Shown piece after piece: positions 1 to 13,162 of a DNA stretch of 64,000 nt. Under the pieces are notes generated by a model. That model was not told the origin of the DNA, searched no databases, and saw only the letters and a list, made by a program, of their open reading frames with translations. Source of the stretch: Rostratula benghalensis (Eukaryota; Chordata; Aves; Charadriiformes; Rostratulidae); contig VXAI01000025.1 of NCBI GenBank assembly GCA_013399305.1, positions 5,724,143-5,788,142 on the forward strand. Direction: 5' to 3'. Within the stretch, counting starts at the first letter, position 1; the number at the start of each line of letters is the position of its first letter. Both the position numbers and the translations under genes were made by a program.

Positions 1-335
1 CCCCCCCCAAATTTTTGCCTTTTTAATTTTCTTTAATTCCTCCCATCTCAACACGACACCGACATGAAATCGCCAGCTTGAGCCCGTTTCTATCCGAAAC
101 CCAAGCCGGCAGATATCTGCTGGCACACTGGCCAAGTTGGAGGTGAAGGAGGTGTAGGATGCTTTTAATGGGAGAGCGAAGGCTTTGCGGGAGGTAGGTG
201 GGGGGTGGGTGTGCGTTCGCACCGTCTTTGCTCTGCTTTGTTTCAGGCCTGGTTTTGGGGCTCCGGTTTGGCGGTCACATCCCCTGCCCAGGCGCTGGCG
301 ATGTGATTGTAAAATATGGAGATTCCTCCGGGGTT
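1..335. promoter_or_regulatory. CpG-rich left edge, possible shore of a promoter or first exon
   Basis: About 16 CpG dinucleotides lie in the first 330 bases, far more than in the sequence that follows, and GC content is visibly higher. The block contains a good splice-donor match, GAG followed by GTAGGT, with the cut at 193/194. A pyrimidine-rich acceptor-like tract ends in TTTCAG at about 245. No ATG here opens a useful frame: the ATG at 64 stops after four codons. The simplest inference is the right shoulder of a CpG island whose core lies left of the window, with the donor at 193 ending an untranslated or alternative first exon. A GC-rich intron start is equally possible. I do not recognise the gene. 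Confidence 0.35.
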
Positions 336-795
336 TTTCTTCCTAGAGGAAAATGATGCAGGAGAAAAATGCGAGGTCGTGATATCGACAGGACGAATGT
401 TGTGCAATAGACGGATACAATCTTCAGGAACATGATTTATATTTAAGTGTACAACTCAAAATCTCATAGCCGGTGTGATTTGAATAGTTGTATAGTACGT
501 GTGATGTGACTACACCCAAATTTTGTCCAACAGCGAATAACACAGCTCACCAAACATGCTTTGCACTGATTTTTTGATCATTCAGTACTTCGATTCCTGT
601 CCTTTTGTGATTTATATGTAGACGTCTCCTTTTTCTCAATGGCTTCGTTCTGGCCTTCCTATAGGACACTCTGAGATGAGAGAGTGGATTGGCTTTTGTG
701 TAGGTTCTTGCTAATGGTGTGTTTAAATGGGTTTCATGCAGGCTGCGCTGAGCTCAGAGCTTGGATTTTTTCACACTTTGGTACGCAGACTCATG

Positions 796-813
796 GTGTG
801 TGTGTGTGTGTGT
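796..813. repeat. (GT)9 dinucleotide microsatellite
   Basis: Nine uninterrupted GT units on the plus strand. This is an ordinary vertebrate microsatellite. Confidence 0.9.
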
Positions 814-1720
814 AAATGTCTCTCCTGCATCCTGCTCTGCTGTGGAGTATTCAGAGCAGGTTTTCAGTGGGAGCTGCTTAAGCCTTCAGGTAGGCCAGCT
901 GCCTGTTCTCACGGAGCTCTCTTTCTGTGCCACAATGACATCTCTGCTCACCCTTTCCACCGGGCTGTTGAGGATGTTTCCAAGGGAATATAATTCTTCC
1001 TTTGATAGAACTACTGTGTAAAGGGAGAAGGAGGACTCAGTCGATCGGTCCTGGTGAAAAGCCCCAAAAGACCCGAGCAGAAGGGAGGTTTTTTTGTTCC
1101 ACTTCTTCATTTCATTAAGATACCATCAGCGTAGAAGGGGAAGTTGAATGTCAGTGGAGACGAGGCATTTTCCTGGCGGTTCCACAGCCGGTTATTGCTG
1201 AGCAGAGGAGAAGGATGCCGGCAGAGAGAGGCAGGGTCGTGCCTCAGACGTTAATCTCTGCAGTGTGGCAGTGCTAGCCATGAAGTTGTGTTTGCACAGG
1301 AGACGTCAAACTCTGCTCGCTGGCAAAGCAGTTGCCAACGATAACCATCTCTGAAAAAATTTCTCGAGTCCTATGGGGTCGTGCTTTAATTAACGTTGAG
1401 GTGTTCTCGTTCCTAATTACTTTATGTATATAAATAGCAAGAAGGTAGTAGAAGGGTGTGTGTACCATTGCAGGCTCCATTTTGTTAAGCACTGCGCTTC
1501 GTGCTTGGTCTTGCACCTTATCATTTTTTTCCAGCGCTAACTCACCAAGTAAATACCGTTGTTCTCAGAAATATCTGTGCTTTATTATTTCAGGTAGTGT
1601 CTTTGGTTTCCAGGGACTAATTAGGGCACTGGGATAAGATCCGTGTTCACTTGTTGCCCGACTGTAGGTTCAGCAGGTATCGTGCAGTTGGTTCTATGAG
1701 ATCCAGATTTTATTTTACTT

Positions 1721-1754
1721 TGGGTGGTTTTTTTTTTGGTTTTTTTTTTTTTTT
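1721..1754. repeat. G/T-rich lead followed by T tracts
   Basis: TGGGTGG followed by T10, GG and then T15 (1740-1754). This is one of several places where a short G/T-rich lead runs into a long T tract on the plus strand. Confidence 0.85.
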
Positions 1755-3176
1755 AGCTGCAAAGATGTGATTTAAAGAAAATATTTGGTAGTGTAACCCC
1801 AACCCCCTATGGAAATGGGGTACAGGCACAATGCCAAAACCTCCTGAAACTGTAGTTAGATCTTTAACCGCGACTCATTTGTTTTTCAAGAGCTGTAGAA
1901 ACATATCCGTAGTGTCCCTTGAAAGTGAACATTGGGAGCACTCAGCAACTTTGATAACAAGGTCATTTTTACACATAGGGCTTTCCACAGGCAGTGTTCT
2001 TCATGAGCAGCCACTAATAAATCTTCACATCATCCCTCTGCAAATCCCCTGGCATGACGAGTTTTACTGCATTCTATGTAACATGAAAGAGATTGACCAG
2101 GAAAATAACATCACTTTGTTTTGTATTTGAAAGCAAAAGTTGTAATGACACCTAAATCCAGATCTGGGAAATTATATCCCTGAGTGCAGTGGGTAACTTG
2201 TTGATTCTAGGCACTTTCTATCCTTTTTATTGTCACTGGAGATCTATTATTTGAATTAAAGTCTTCTCCCCACAGGCTCTTGCTTGTCAATGCCTGGGCT
2301 ACATGATAGGAGTTAGCATTAATTTGTGTAAGGATTATTCATCTGCAGTTTTTTCCAAAAGTAGACCCCGTCTGTGCCTACATGTAAGTGTGAATAATGA
2401 GACCCTACCTACAGGTTTTTTTCACAAAGTAACTACTTCTGTTGTTTAATTGGGCAGTTAGGTGTTCTGTGCTGACAAGGTAGCTTCCTGTAGCAGAAAC
2501 GCTAGGCGAGAATGCAATGGAGCAAGTGTTTGCCCATCTTATTTTAACAAAATTTAGGGAGGAAAAAAGTAATGGTCTATACAAAGGGCTTTTTCTGACA
2601 TTATCAGAAGCAACTGTTTCCATTAAAATAAGCGTCTGTTCGTAAAAAAGATTAATAATAACAACAACAGTATTCTGAAGTGGTATATGTGCTCAGTTAA
2701 CAAATGACAAGTATTAGCTTGTGGAGTGGGGAAACCCATAACTGTAGGTGTTGGGACTTTGTCTGATTTATGTGTTGTTTCCACTGTTTGCTGCATGTTT
2801 CTCATTTCTCAAAGAATGGGTTCCGCGATGTCACTTTCACTCGCATCTTGTCCAGGCTTTCATTCTGGTTAAGGCTTTTCTGGTGAAAGTAAATATAGAT
2901 CTGTAACTTTCTTTCTTTTTCAAATGTAAATCATAAAGTCCCAGTAGGAAAATTTTGATACTTACAAACTTTGTTTGCTAGACAACAGCTTGCCTGGGGA
3001 TGAATCTGACTTTCTCCCCCATGAGAGCAATAATGTTTATTTTATAAACACCTACCAAACTCAAATGTAGTGCCCTTACTAACTTTTTTTCCCAGTGAGA
3101 TCTGTCCTTGCACAGCTTGAAGGGCAGTGATAGTAAAAACAAAGACAGAAGTAAAATCTAATTTAATATTCTTTGC

Positions 3177-3240
3177 GTGGGGTTTGTTGTGGTGGTTTTT
3201 TTTTTTTTTCCTTCTCTTTTTTTTTTTTTTTTGTGTGTGT
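3177..3240. repeat. Compound T14/T16 tract with GT tail
   Basis: A G/T-rich lead runs into T14 (3196-3209), a short pyrimidine linker, T16 (3217-3232) and a few GT units. Low-complexity sequence. The minus-strand lysine-rich frame across it is an artefact of the homopolymer. Confidence 0.9.
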
Positions 3241-3729
3241 GTGAGAAGAATCAACCCATGGCTATCTTCAGCAGAAATGGTAAAATTTAATTTTCAGTAA
3301 TTTAAAGGTCACTGTCATAACAGAACATCCATGCATTTAATATCCTTCTGCCTCGTCTCTTTCATGTCTCTGCCCTGCTTTTCGCTTTCATTCTTTTTGG
3401 TGCAGCAGTTGGGAGTAGATGTTTACGACAGTGAGTTTTAAAGCACCGGGTTGCAAGAAAGACTTGTGATACATATGTATGTGCAGCAGCTGAGGAAGGA
3501 ATAAATAAGTGATTCATTTTTTCTGGCTAGGGATGACCTCTCTAATTCCCATCTGGGAAGATAAGATATAATTGAAACCATGAAGTTACTCATTAATATC
3601 CCTCAAGGAGGTGGAAACTTTGGCTTTTCATGCCCTTTTCACATTTCTTGGTTTTGCCTTGGCAGGTAGGTTGAGTATAATGTAATGTTACATTCAGGCA
3701 ATGGTGAAGATCCCAAGTGTGTTTTAAGC

Positions 3730-3750
3730 TTTTTTTTTTTTTTTTTTTTT
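3730..3750. repeat. T21 homopolymer
   Basis: Twenty-one uninterrupted T residues, tied with the tract at 32150 as the longest in the window. Confidence 0.9.
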
Positions 3751-5416
3751 CTTCTGTACAAAAGTGAGGCATGAGTGCAATAGTTTATTGTCAAGCTAGG
3801 TAATCATAAATATATTTGAAATAAGAATGTAAGTGGAATAGGGAACTGCCTTTATATTTTCTTCCAGAGACAAGATCATACCCAATGAATATTAAATGAG
3901 GCAGGGCAGGATGATATGTTTCAAATAGGAGAAGTGGAGAAGAAAATTGTCTTCTAATTATTTTTTTTTAAAATAAAACAATTCTGCTACTGCATGTGTT
4001 TCAGCATGCTATTACATGTCTTTCCTTCCTTCTCTTGGTAAAGATAGAGCAAAAATTCCTATCAAGCCGGACTCATTGTTTACTTTAGCACAGGTTCCTA
4101 TTAGTTAGAAAAACACACTTCTTAAAATTAAATTTCCCTTGAAAAACAATTAGCTCAAGCGGGAAGTATTATACAGCGCTCAGAAGTTTCAAAACAGTCT
4201 TATAAGAAGAATTTTTTGAAAGCTTTCCTGGAAAAGGAATATTGTAGTATTATCCAGATTCCAAATGGAATTATTATGAATTAGCAATAATAATAGAAAG
4301 TAGGATAAACAGTCTGTTCAGTAAACCAAGTGCTGTCCTTAAGTCCCGTACTATCGATGGGGCTCTACAAATGTGACTTAAAAATAGCTTGAGGGGCCTA
4401 CAATCATTACCTGTACAAATAAGGTTGAATACCTAAATAACAAAGCAATTTACCATCATTTTTTTGGATCTGTAATAACAATGGAATGCTAAATTATTAT
4501 TTTAAAATAATATTTCTTATTGTTTCCTATTGCAAAGGGTTGTTTTCACTTGACAAGAAGTGGTACCGGTGGGGTTTGGGTGTACATATTTTTGCTGATT
4601 CTGCATCACCCTGTGCCTGTCTATCAGGTATTTTCATCAGGCACATTAGAAGGAGCAGTGAATCTCAGAATTTGTGTACAGCCTACGATAATTTAGAATT
4701 CTCTGCAAACCGAGAACAAATTGCCACATGTTATCTACATTGTGGAAATTGAGATTCTGTTTCAGAAACAAAGGTAGGTATGCGTCTGCACTAACAAACC
4801 CCAAATTTTTCTGAAGACTGTGTGATTTAATGGAATATTACTCTGTTGTGACAAACGTGGGTCAGGAAAACCTAAAATGGTATTTCTTTAAAGTAATTTA
4901 ATGCCTATCAATCATAACTCTGAATATATGGTTCCTACAGTGGTTAAAAAGAGTATTTATAACTCAGTAGTGTTAAGGTATGTGTTTATATGTCACAGAG
5001 TTTATATAAAATATGAAAACAGAAGCTATATTCATCGATAGAGTGAGAGCTCTTAAGGCTATTAGTGTTAATACCCAGCCAGTAAATTTTACGTGTTTAA
5101 GAGCATAAATAAGAAGGATACTGAGAAATACTTTTGCCTCATTTTTTGTTATGTTTGGGGACTAAAGTTGTGGTGCTAGTCACTACCTGGTGGTAACAGT
5201 TCCCTGGAGGAAGCTTGTAAATTGCCTCTGGTCCTCAATGGGGACCTGATCCTGCATCAGAGCAGGGACTGGAGGAGCTCAGCATCATCCCTCAAGAGAC
5301 TGGGTCTTTGTGGAGCTGTGAGATCATCCTCGGTTTTTTGGCAGTGGAACATCGTAACTAGTGATGGGGAGAGTCTGCATGGTCATTGAAGTTGGGGTGT
5401 GGTCCTTCTAGGAAAG

Positions 5417-5592
5417 GATGTCCTGCCCAGAGAAGTTGTGGATGCCCCATTATTGGAAGTGTTTGAGGTCAGGTTGGATGGGACTTTGGGCAACCTTATT
5501 TAGTGGAAGGTGTCCCTACCCATGGCAGGGTGGGTTGAACTAGATGATCCCTAAAGGTCCCTTCTGACCCAGACCATTTTATGATCCTGTGA
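5417..5592 (+). mobile_element. CR1 LINE, truncated 3' end
   Basis: The sequence matches the 3' end of CR1, the dominant non-LTR retrotransposon of birds and other reptiles. In order it has the 'cccagagaag-tgtggatgccccat' block, the 'aggttggatggg-ctttgggcaacct' block, 'ggtgtccctacccatggcagg', 'ttgaactagatgatcc' and 'aaggtcccttctgaccc'. It ends in two degraded copies of the 8-bp tail repeat, ATTTTATG and ATCCTGTG (family form ATTCTATG). There is no reverse transcriptase domain, as expected for 5'-truncated CR1 copies. Many substitutions suggest an old insertion. The upstream sequence from about 5160 may also belong to it, but I cannot show that. Orientation is plus. Confidence 0.88.
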
Positions 5593-5806
5593 AAGGTGAC
5601 AAGGACGCTGATTTTTTCAGTTGAAGGACTAGGTCAAGAGTCCCAACTGCAATCACCGTTCTGGTTTGCAAGCTTAGGTTTGTGTTAGCAAGAGTGGGAG
5701 AACAGAGACTGAGGTCTGGGTCCCATCAAAATCATTGGCAGAGCTGTGTACACTGAGGGACCTTTTTGGAGTAAAATTGTGGCAGGTTTAGTACATACAA
5801 GAGTGA

Positions 5807-5820
5807 TTTTTTTTTTTTTT
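5807..5820. repeat. T14 homopolymer
   Basis: Fourteen uninterrupted T residues about 215 bases after the CR1 end. It is not part of the CR1 tail. Confidence 0.85.
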
Positions 5821-7080
5821 AACTGTTTAATTTATTGCAGATAATTTGTTCATACTTTTGTAGTTCCTAAATAACAGGAGAGTTTTAACGTGATAGAATA
5901 AAATGGCTTCTCTTGTTTCCTTCTGTGTTAGTGAGCCTGGCTGGACCCATAGGGTTTTCCTTATCTCCCCACAAAGTGTTTATGAAAGAAGAGACCTACC
6001 TCAGATAGCTCAAGCCTTTTGGAGTCTTTAGAAGTAATTAGATTGTGGGTTGCATGGGTAGATTGTGGCTTGTTTATTAGTGTTTTGAGCAGTGCTAGTT
6101 GCATCAGTTTTGTTTTGTGTCTGTGTGTATGTTTATAGAAATGTAGTGCTTAATTCCATAAACAATCGCGTGTTTGAAGATGATTGATGCTTTAGTGTGT
6201 GTAACCGACACAGGGCACTTGTGTGTGTCCATGCACTCAATAAAGTGACTGTTTTTGCACAGTCTGGTGGTGCGGTGTTGCGGGCAGTAATGCTGTCTGA
6301 GGTAGTCTGTCACGTCAGTCTGGTTTTCGTATGTGCTTAACAGTTTGCAGGGTCAGTCTGAGAAGAATCTATGTGAGCTGGTTGGAGAATGCACTTTGTT
6401 TGAAACTTCTGCAGATTTGTTGTCTTTTAACTGGTTCAGGGAACTGGTCTGTTTCAGCATATAGTCCGCCAGGCTGTTGAGGAAGAAGAGAGAGGGAAAC
6501 ATGGCAGGCTGGAATTGCTGCCAAAAACAATGTATTATTAAATCATTGCGTAAAATTTTCCTGTTTTGCACAATATTTAAGAAAGCAGGGGCAATACCAG
6601 GAAAGGGAAAAGACAATTGAAAAGCATACGTTATAACCAAACACATCAACGGTGAGTGAAGTTTTAGCTCTTGTGGTTGTGGTGGAAAACCTGAAGAAGT
6701 CAGAACCAAATGCTAAATTTAAAAGGTCTTCACTTCATAGGTTTGAAAATTAGGAGAATTTAACAATACTCTCCAGGTTTTGGAGGAAGGGAGGATTGCT
6801 TCAGGGTTTGTGGACATTAGATGTTAATAGTAGTGGCATTTCCAGTATTTAAAGTGATTTCTTGACTTCGCCTCTTGGGCTGTCCCATGACTGATGAGAC
6901 AGGGTCAGTAGGGTGGGAAGTACAAAAGCAGTTTAACGTGCCAGACTGTGGTGTCCAGGGCATGAGTTTATGATGAAGGCTTTTTCCTTTTATTTCAATC
7001 TGAGTTTTCAGTATGGTTTTAAAATAATTTTTAGTGTGTCTTTTAATTTTTTTTTTAAGAAACTTAAAATAAAAGTAATT

Positions 7081-7109
7081 GGGGGTGGGGTTTGGTTTTT
7101 TTTTTTTTT
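7081..7109. repeat. G-rich lead plus T14
   Basis: GGGGGTGGGG and TTTGG run into T14 (7096-7109). Same architecture as the tracts at 1721, 11661 and 42251. Confidence 0.85.
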
Positions 7110-8883
7110 GATTTGAACATGCTGGATGGGTGCCTGTTACTAATTGAACTCAAGAAACCCGTTGCAGTGAGTGACTAAATTCTGAACTGGAAGTACACTC
7201 GGTCACGTACATTCTTGGTCTCGCTCTGTTGAAATTGGTAGGGTAATTTGAGGAGGGGGATTACCATTCATGGCTTGTAACATGAATGGCAGGATGTGCT
7301 GTTCAGAAAGCTAGAAAGGATCAGTGAAAGATCACCATGCATCTTTCAGGTTGGCTGCTGGTTTTGGGAGAGAGGGGGAGGGAGATGGCTGACCCTACTG
7401 TTAAGCTTCTACAGCTCTTTACAAAATAGAGCCCCTTATTTTTGTCTTGGGTTGACAGACCTTGAGATGTTGAGCAGCAGGAGTGGCTCTTTTATGGGTG
7501 AGAGGCTTCCTGGAAATGTCTCTGTTAGACAGAACCGGTGTAGAGGCTGTTGCTATTTCACCCATTTCATGCTAGTGTTTAGAAATCTCTGTCCTGGTGG
7601 AAAATTAGCTTGTGCATTAGTTTCTTCTATGGGAAAAGCCATAGGAGGACAGAGAAACTGGAGAGGGCTTCTCAGCACAATCTGGAAGCCCTGGCAAGCA
7701 GGGCAGCAATGAATATCTTCAAGACCTGACGGATTGTGGGACCAAAGTGCTTCTCCTGCACTTTCATACCCTGCAAAGCTGGGGAAAACGCATGCGATTT
7801 GCTGCAGTTGTAATAATGTTCAATTATGCGGTAGAGTTGTGGTGGATGTGTGGGGTTTTGTTTGTTTGTTTTCTGTTTTTTAAATTCACATCCTCGTGGC
7901 TGTAAAGTCAAGGTACCGTGGGAGGTGAGCGAGCTGATGTCAGTGGTGTAGGGAAACACGATTTACCTTGCTGAGCAGCCCTGGGTCAAGGCTGTACCGG
8001 GGTTGATGCTCTTCTCATTCTGGGTTCCTGGAAAGGTCCTACCAGCCACCTCTGCTCCTCTGTAGGACATGTGCCAGCTCGCTCCTGCCTCTTTTCCCCA
8101 AACAATAGATGTTTATTAAGAAAAAAATATTGCTCACTGCAAATTGATCACTTTTTCCCTCCATTTGGCCTTGAAATTTGCTGGGATGCTGCTGCGGTGC
8201 ATGGTCCTGGCTGAAGCTTTCAGGAGGGTGAATCCTCTACAAGGGGCAGCTGCCCCCAGTTTCTCAGAGGCATAGGAAGACAGTGCTGCTGTTTCTGCTG
8301 TTGTCTTGTTTGGTATTTGCTGCTGTAGCTATTTTCACTTTAGAGGCAGTGCGGAAAGCATGAGGTTTAAAAAGGGATAAGCCTGGCGTGTCTTCTCTGC
8401 CTTGTCTGCTAGAATGACCTCTGATTTCAGAGGTAAAAGCTCAAAGTATGTTGCAGTTTCCCTGAAGTTCTTGTTCCTGTGACCAAGAGATCGCATGATT
8501 TTCTCTTTGGATGAAAACTTTAACAGGAAAAATCTCTTTCACTCTCATTGAGGCGAAGAGTCATAACCAGGGCTTCAAAAAAGATTAATAAAGAATGAAC
8601 ATCCAGTGCTTCTCAAACTCCAGATTTCTAAATCAATGACACTAAGAATGGGGATGTCGAATGCTTGGAAGTATCACTAAGCGGCTTTTGCTTCTTGGAT
8701 TTCCATTGCCTTATGAAGTGCTGAACAAAATGAAATATTTTTTTCTTTTTGAAAAATTTATCTGCAAGTGCACACAAAAATGTATTTAGGTTTTGTAAGA
8801 TTTTGTTTACAAAGCTGCCACGTGTGGTACAGTAAGTGTTGCCTGAAGAAAACTGAGATTAAGCTAAATTGGAGAGGTTTTTT

Positions 8884-8907
8884 TGAGAATATACAATTGT
8901 ATTCTCA
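8884..8907. repeat. Near-perfect 24-bp inverted repeat
   Basis: TGAGAATA at the left and TATTCTCA at the right flank a palindromic CAATTG core. The only imperfection is a two-base TA bulge in the left arm. It could form a small hairpin, but it is short and AT-rich, so chance is likely. An unresolved base lies at 8917, just to its right. Confidence 0.6.
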
Positions 8908-8916
8908 AATATAATT

Positions 8917-8917
8917 N
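8917..8917. other. Single ambiguous base (n)
   Basis: An isolated n in AT-rich sequence, marking an uncertain consensus base. Confidence 0.95.
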
Positions 8918-9671
8918 ATATAATGTTTTTCTTATGCCTAAAGGTAAACAGTGTTTGCAAATGATAATCAGGAGGAGTATAATTTTTTCCTCTATAAATA
9001 AGTTGTAAATATTTGTGCACAGAAATCTATGCATATTTTCTGGGTGAGATTTCTGGTGATGTTAACCCAAAGGTAAGGCAAGAATTTTATAAACAAGAAA
9101 ATTATCTCATCCTTTATTTCTTTATTTGTGTGTAGACAATTAATATATAACTGAGGAAAATTAGGTAATTGCATGTGAAGGTAAACAGTTTAGATAAATT
9201 TTAAAAGAAAACTTTTTTTCCCCCCCCCCTAAACCTCCTGCAGTTACCCATGGTGTGTTCCCAAAATTGTATATCAAATGATACAGAGCAGATACTTCTC
9301 AATGGTAAAGCTGCAGTATTGCTATATTTTACATGGCAGTGGTCCTTTTCTCCACTCTTTGTCTGTTTTGACTATTGGAATATCAGCGTTTGGGATTGGC
9401 AGGTGCCTCTTAGCATGTCTGGTTTCTCTTGGGGTTCTGGTGTACCATGGAGTTTTTTGTTTGCTATTGTACTACAATTGGTGCATATTGTGAGCAGGCT
9501 GTGGTTCTGCTTTATCTGTGCAAGCACTTAAAATAAGACTGAATGACTCTATTACCCATTTTCAGGGATGAGCATTATTAATACTAAAGTCAAAACTGCT
9601 TTTTAAAAAAAAGTTTCTGAAACTTACCAAGTGGAATCCAACTTTTTAATGAAAATACTAAGGGTTGTATG

Positions 9672-9685
9672 TTTTTTTTTTTTTT
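9672..9685. repeat. T14 homopolymer
   Basis: T14 followed by C5. The minus-strand lysine-rich frame across it is an artefact. Confidence 0.85.
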
Positions 9686-11660
9686 CCCCCATAAATATGA
9701 ATGTCTGACCTTCTGTGAAGCAAAAAAATAAGAGGGATTATTTTTGGCCTTTAAAACAATCAGAAAAAAATGATTTTTGGATGACATTATAATGACCTCA
9801 TTCTACAAGTCCTTGGGTTTCAACTTCACCGTGCTTCAGCTGTCTCAGAGTACTTTTTGTTTTCCCTATGTGTAAAAACATAAAGACAAATAAGTGTAGG
9901 TCAGATGTTTCAGACATGTCTGCTACTGCTGGTTCGTGCTTAATTTGCAGTTCCTTCTCAGCTGGTGTAGGCATCTGTGGTTCATTCTGGACTGTCTTTT
10001 GTGGGACACCAAGAATTAGTTGCATGTCCTGATAGTATTAACTGAAGTACCTTGCCCTAATGTTTATGATAAATCACTGGTAGGAGTTGGAGCAGAAACG
10101 AATTCTCTTTGCTTTGGCCGCCGGGCTGCATCTTTCCTCCTGATTTTGATGGCTATTCCTTTTCTTAATGGTTGTAAGTCTCCTTAAAAATCGGGGAAAG
10201 TGTGGGAGAGTGACTGACAGCAGAACGTGGCGCAGGGTGTTGTGCTCTTCTTATTACCCTTCAATCTTCCTGCAAAGAAAGTGTCTGTCGGGGAACCAGG
10301 TGCCAATCAGTTCAAAGCTCTTGCTTTCTGGGGCGTGCATGCTTTGTATGTTCTCCTAATAATCCCTCCTGACAACCTACCACTTTGCTTTTGCTTTGGA
10401 GGCTGTTACGATTGATTTCAGAAGTAGAGAGTAAGTCAGGGAAACCTTGACTGCGCTGAGGAGGAGAGTGATCTTGCAAAATTACTATAGAAGCAGGGTA
10501 TTGTGTTCAGTTTTTGAAGAAAGATCAGCAGTTCTCTCCGTTCTCATACCTTGGATTTAATATACAAACTTTTTGATATTGAGCTCTTACACTTAGGAAT
10601 CACTTGAGAAGAACGTGGTTGCAGAGGCATCTCAGAACGTCCCGTTTCTCTCTAATGCGGTGTAAGCTGGAAGCCGATAGGAAACTGAAAGTAGAAAGTT
10701 AAGTGGACCCTTAGTAGTGCGGTGTAAGCCGCTGCGATTCTGCAGGTATTTTTCTGGGCTATGCACTTACTTAAGTTGGGGATCTGAGTGTAGAGTTGTT
10801 CCTGGCAGCTGGAGAGGTGGCTGCACAGTGAGCAGCTTTGTCTTTGCCCTGGCTGTTGCAACGCCAGGCAGGGCACTGGATGTCAGCGATGAAGAGTTGT
10901 GAGAGTGTTCCTGCCTTGGATGCTCAGGCTCCACAACGCTCTGACTACAGCTATAGCGTCCTGCCATCTGAGCAGTTTACTTTGTATCTCAGATCTGGGA
11001 GAGAAGGTGGGAGGAGGGGACCAAAACTGTGAAAGGCCCGGAGGGTCTTTGAAGAACAACATTTATTTACTTTTGCAGCAGAGGAGATTTCCATCTACTT
11101 TGATGGACTGTACTGAATAAGATCTGTCCGTGTCCCTGTCTTACTGCTCAGTAGTGACATGCCCATAGTTTGAGTACCTGCTGGTTCCTTGTGAGAGATG
11201 AATCATATTCGATGAAGCAATTGTGTTCTTTATCCAACAGTAATGTAGAACAGAGAGATTTATTTCCTTGTCTGGGGAAAGAGAAAACAACACCATGTTA
11301 CAGATGTTATTCAGCCATTGTTCAAACCAGAAGAAAATCTATGCAATTGCTGTAAACTTCTACCTTTTGTAAATAGGTTAGAGTAGCACAATTATGGAGT
11401 TGGGAAAGGAGCTCAGCTTATTTTTTCACTGCAGAAATACTTAACGTATTCTTTTTAAAAGGAATAGCAACCCCAACTGTGTAGGAAGGGCTTAAAGTAG
11501 TATTCCTGTTTGGTTTTGTTATGAAATGCAGCCAGTTTTCTTTCTGGGTATATGGAAGTGAGGAGTATTGATGAAAGATGCAAGTGCAAATTATCAGTCA
11601 TTACTTTGTTTTAGTTTCTCTTTCAACTCTTTGTGGTTCTTTCACATCCTTTGGTGTTGT

Positions 11661-11696
11661 GGTGTTGGTTTTTTGTGGGGTTTTTTTTTTTTTTTT
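11661..11696. repeat. G/T lead plus T16 tract
   Basis: GGTGTTGG, T6, GTGGGG, then T16 (11681-11696). Same G-then-T architecture as the other tracts. Confidence 0.88.
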
Positions 11697-13150
11697 GTCA
11701 CTGGTATTATGATGACTTTTGGACAAAGTTTTTAAATTTTTCACTAAAAAGTAGCCTGACGTCCAGAGGCACAGAAGAGGCTCTTTCTCCTCTCCCAGAG
11801 GAGCAAGCGGTTTGAGTGGAGTCCTGGCACTGAAAATCCCACCTACTTTGCAACCAAATAACGTAGACATTGAAGAAAACGTAAAACTTGTGCTGGCACA
11901 GAACTCTGCTGCTGAAGGTGAAAGTACGGACATGGTCAACATGTCTTGTCTGACTGAGAACATGTTTTCTAAGGTTAGAAAGTTCATCTTTTGCGATTGC
12001 TGTGAATGAAGCAGGAAATAAAACTGGGAAAGCTTGAAATTGAATGAAATGTGCAGGACTAGACATGTACTTTGGTATTAAATATTGACATATCCCTTCT
12101 AGGTAACCACTTTGCCTTTGGAGCCCAGCATTTGCCTGAAGACTTCTTGCTCTTGTGTTTATGGTGAAAAAAATATTGCCATAGAGAAATACTGCTAATT
12201 GCTTTTCTCTTTGCACTAAAGTATGTTTCTTTTGGTGCCACATCACCGCCTCCTTTGAAAGTAACCTTCTCTGATTTATTGTGAGTTATTTCAAGTGTCC
12301 CCAGTGACTTGGGTTGACTAATGTACTTTAAATCTGGTGAAATCAATCTGTCGTGGGAGTTGACCATGTATAAAGCTGCTCCCTTGTGGAGACAGATGAC
12401 ATGGGAAAGTCCTGAGCCCTCCTTGGTGCTTGCTCAAAGACAAGACCCATCCTCTCTTGGGTTAAAGCTGCAGACTGGGGTGTAAATTGGTTGGTTTTAA
12501 ACCTGGGCTGAGTCGGGGATTGTGCATTATCTCTATATTGTGCAGGCTGTGTGCGTTCAGGGTGCTACAGCACGGCCCAAAGGGGGAAGGGGAAAGAAAG
12601 GAAGTGATGATATGAAAAATTTAAACAAAGCAGCTTCAAATTACAGGTTGGATCTGTGTGCTCCAGCTGAAAAGGGAAGTCTCCGAGTTAGTGACTGCAG
12701 CGTGCTTGTGATGGGAGCTTTTTGACTCACTTTGGAGGGATGTACTCCACAGTGCAGCTTCTTAATATGAGGTGAAGACAGCCTTCTGGGGCAGCCCACC
12801 TCGTGCGAGGCCTATGTCATTGTATCTTCCCTTTTGAATGCAGTTTAAAAAGATTGGAAATGTTTAAATATGGTGGATTATGTTTCCTAATGCCTCCTCA
12901 TTTATCATACCTGCTTCAGCTGAGATAAAGATGCAGTGCTGTGTTACACTATCTAGCTTTAATGTCAAGGGTTTGGGAAGTTGTATCTCTTTACTTGTCA
13001 GATTTTCTTAGCAGAAATAGGAGAAAAAAAACCTTACCCTGTACATCTTCTTGTCTGTACAGTCTGTACCTGGAGATCTTTTGAGAGCTGCTGTCTTGAG
13101 GCCCTTGTGTCTGATCTAAGACTCTTACTGTGCTTGGATTTCACATTACC

Positions 13151-13162
13151 TTTTTTTTTTTT
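13151..13162. repeat. T12 homopolymer
   Basis: Twelve T residues inside the 183-codon plus-strand frame, which helps to explain its Phe-rich run and argues against that frame being real. Confidence 0.85.

Larger units (their letters stand above)
336..5416. other. Non-coding stretch, AT-rich, with T tracts
   Basis: No recognisable gene. CpG density falls off over the first few hundred bases. Frames of 60-99 codons occur on both strands but have no domain-like content, and several are built on homopolymers. The segment holds a GT microsatellite, several T tracts (listed separately), and a weak exon-like 25-nt piece at 3406-3430 between a pyrimidine-rich AG and ACA|GTGAGT. A second tiny piece at about 4764-4771 sits between TTTCAG and AAG|GTAGGT. 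Both are probably decoys. Confidence 0.6.

Noticed and set aside
5160..5416. Possible extension of the CR1 copy to the left
   Set aside because: The text is suggestive in places, but I could not align it confidently to the CR1 consensus from memory, so the feature starts at 5417.
9023..9072. 50-nt segment ending at an excellent donor, AAAG|GTAAGG
   Set aside because: The acceptor GTGCACAG lacks a proper pyrimidine tract because the upstream T run is too far away.
11707..12246. 179-codon minus-strand open frame
   Set aside because: It runs against the inferred transcription direction, has no recognisable domain or targeting signal, and overlaps another long frame on the same strand.
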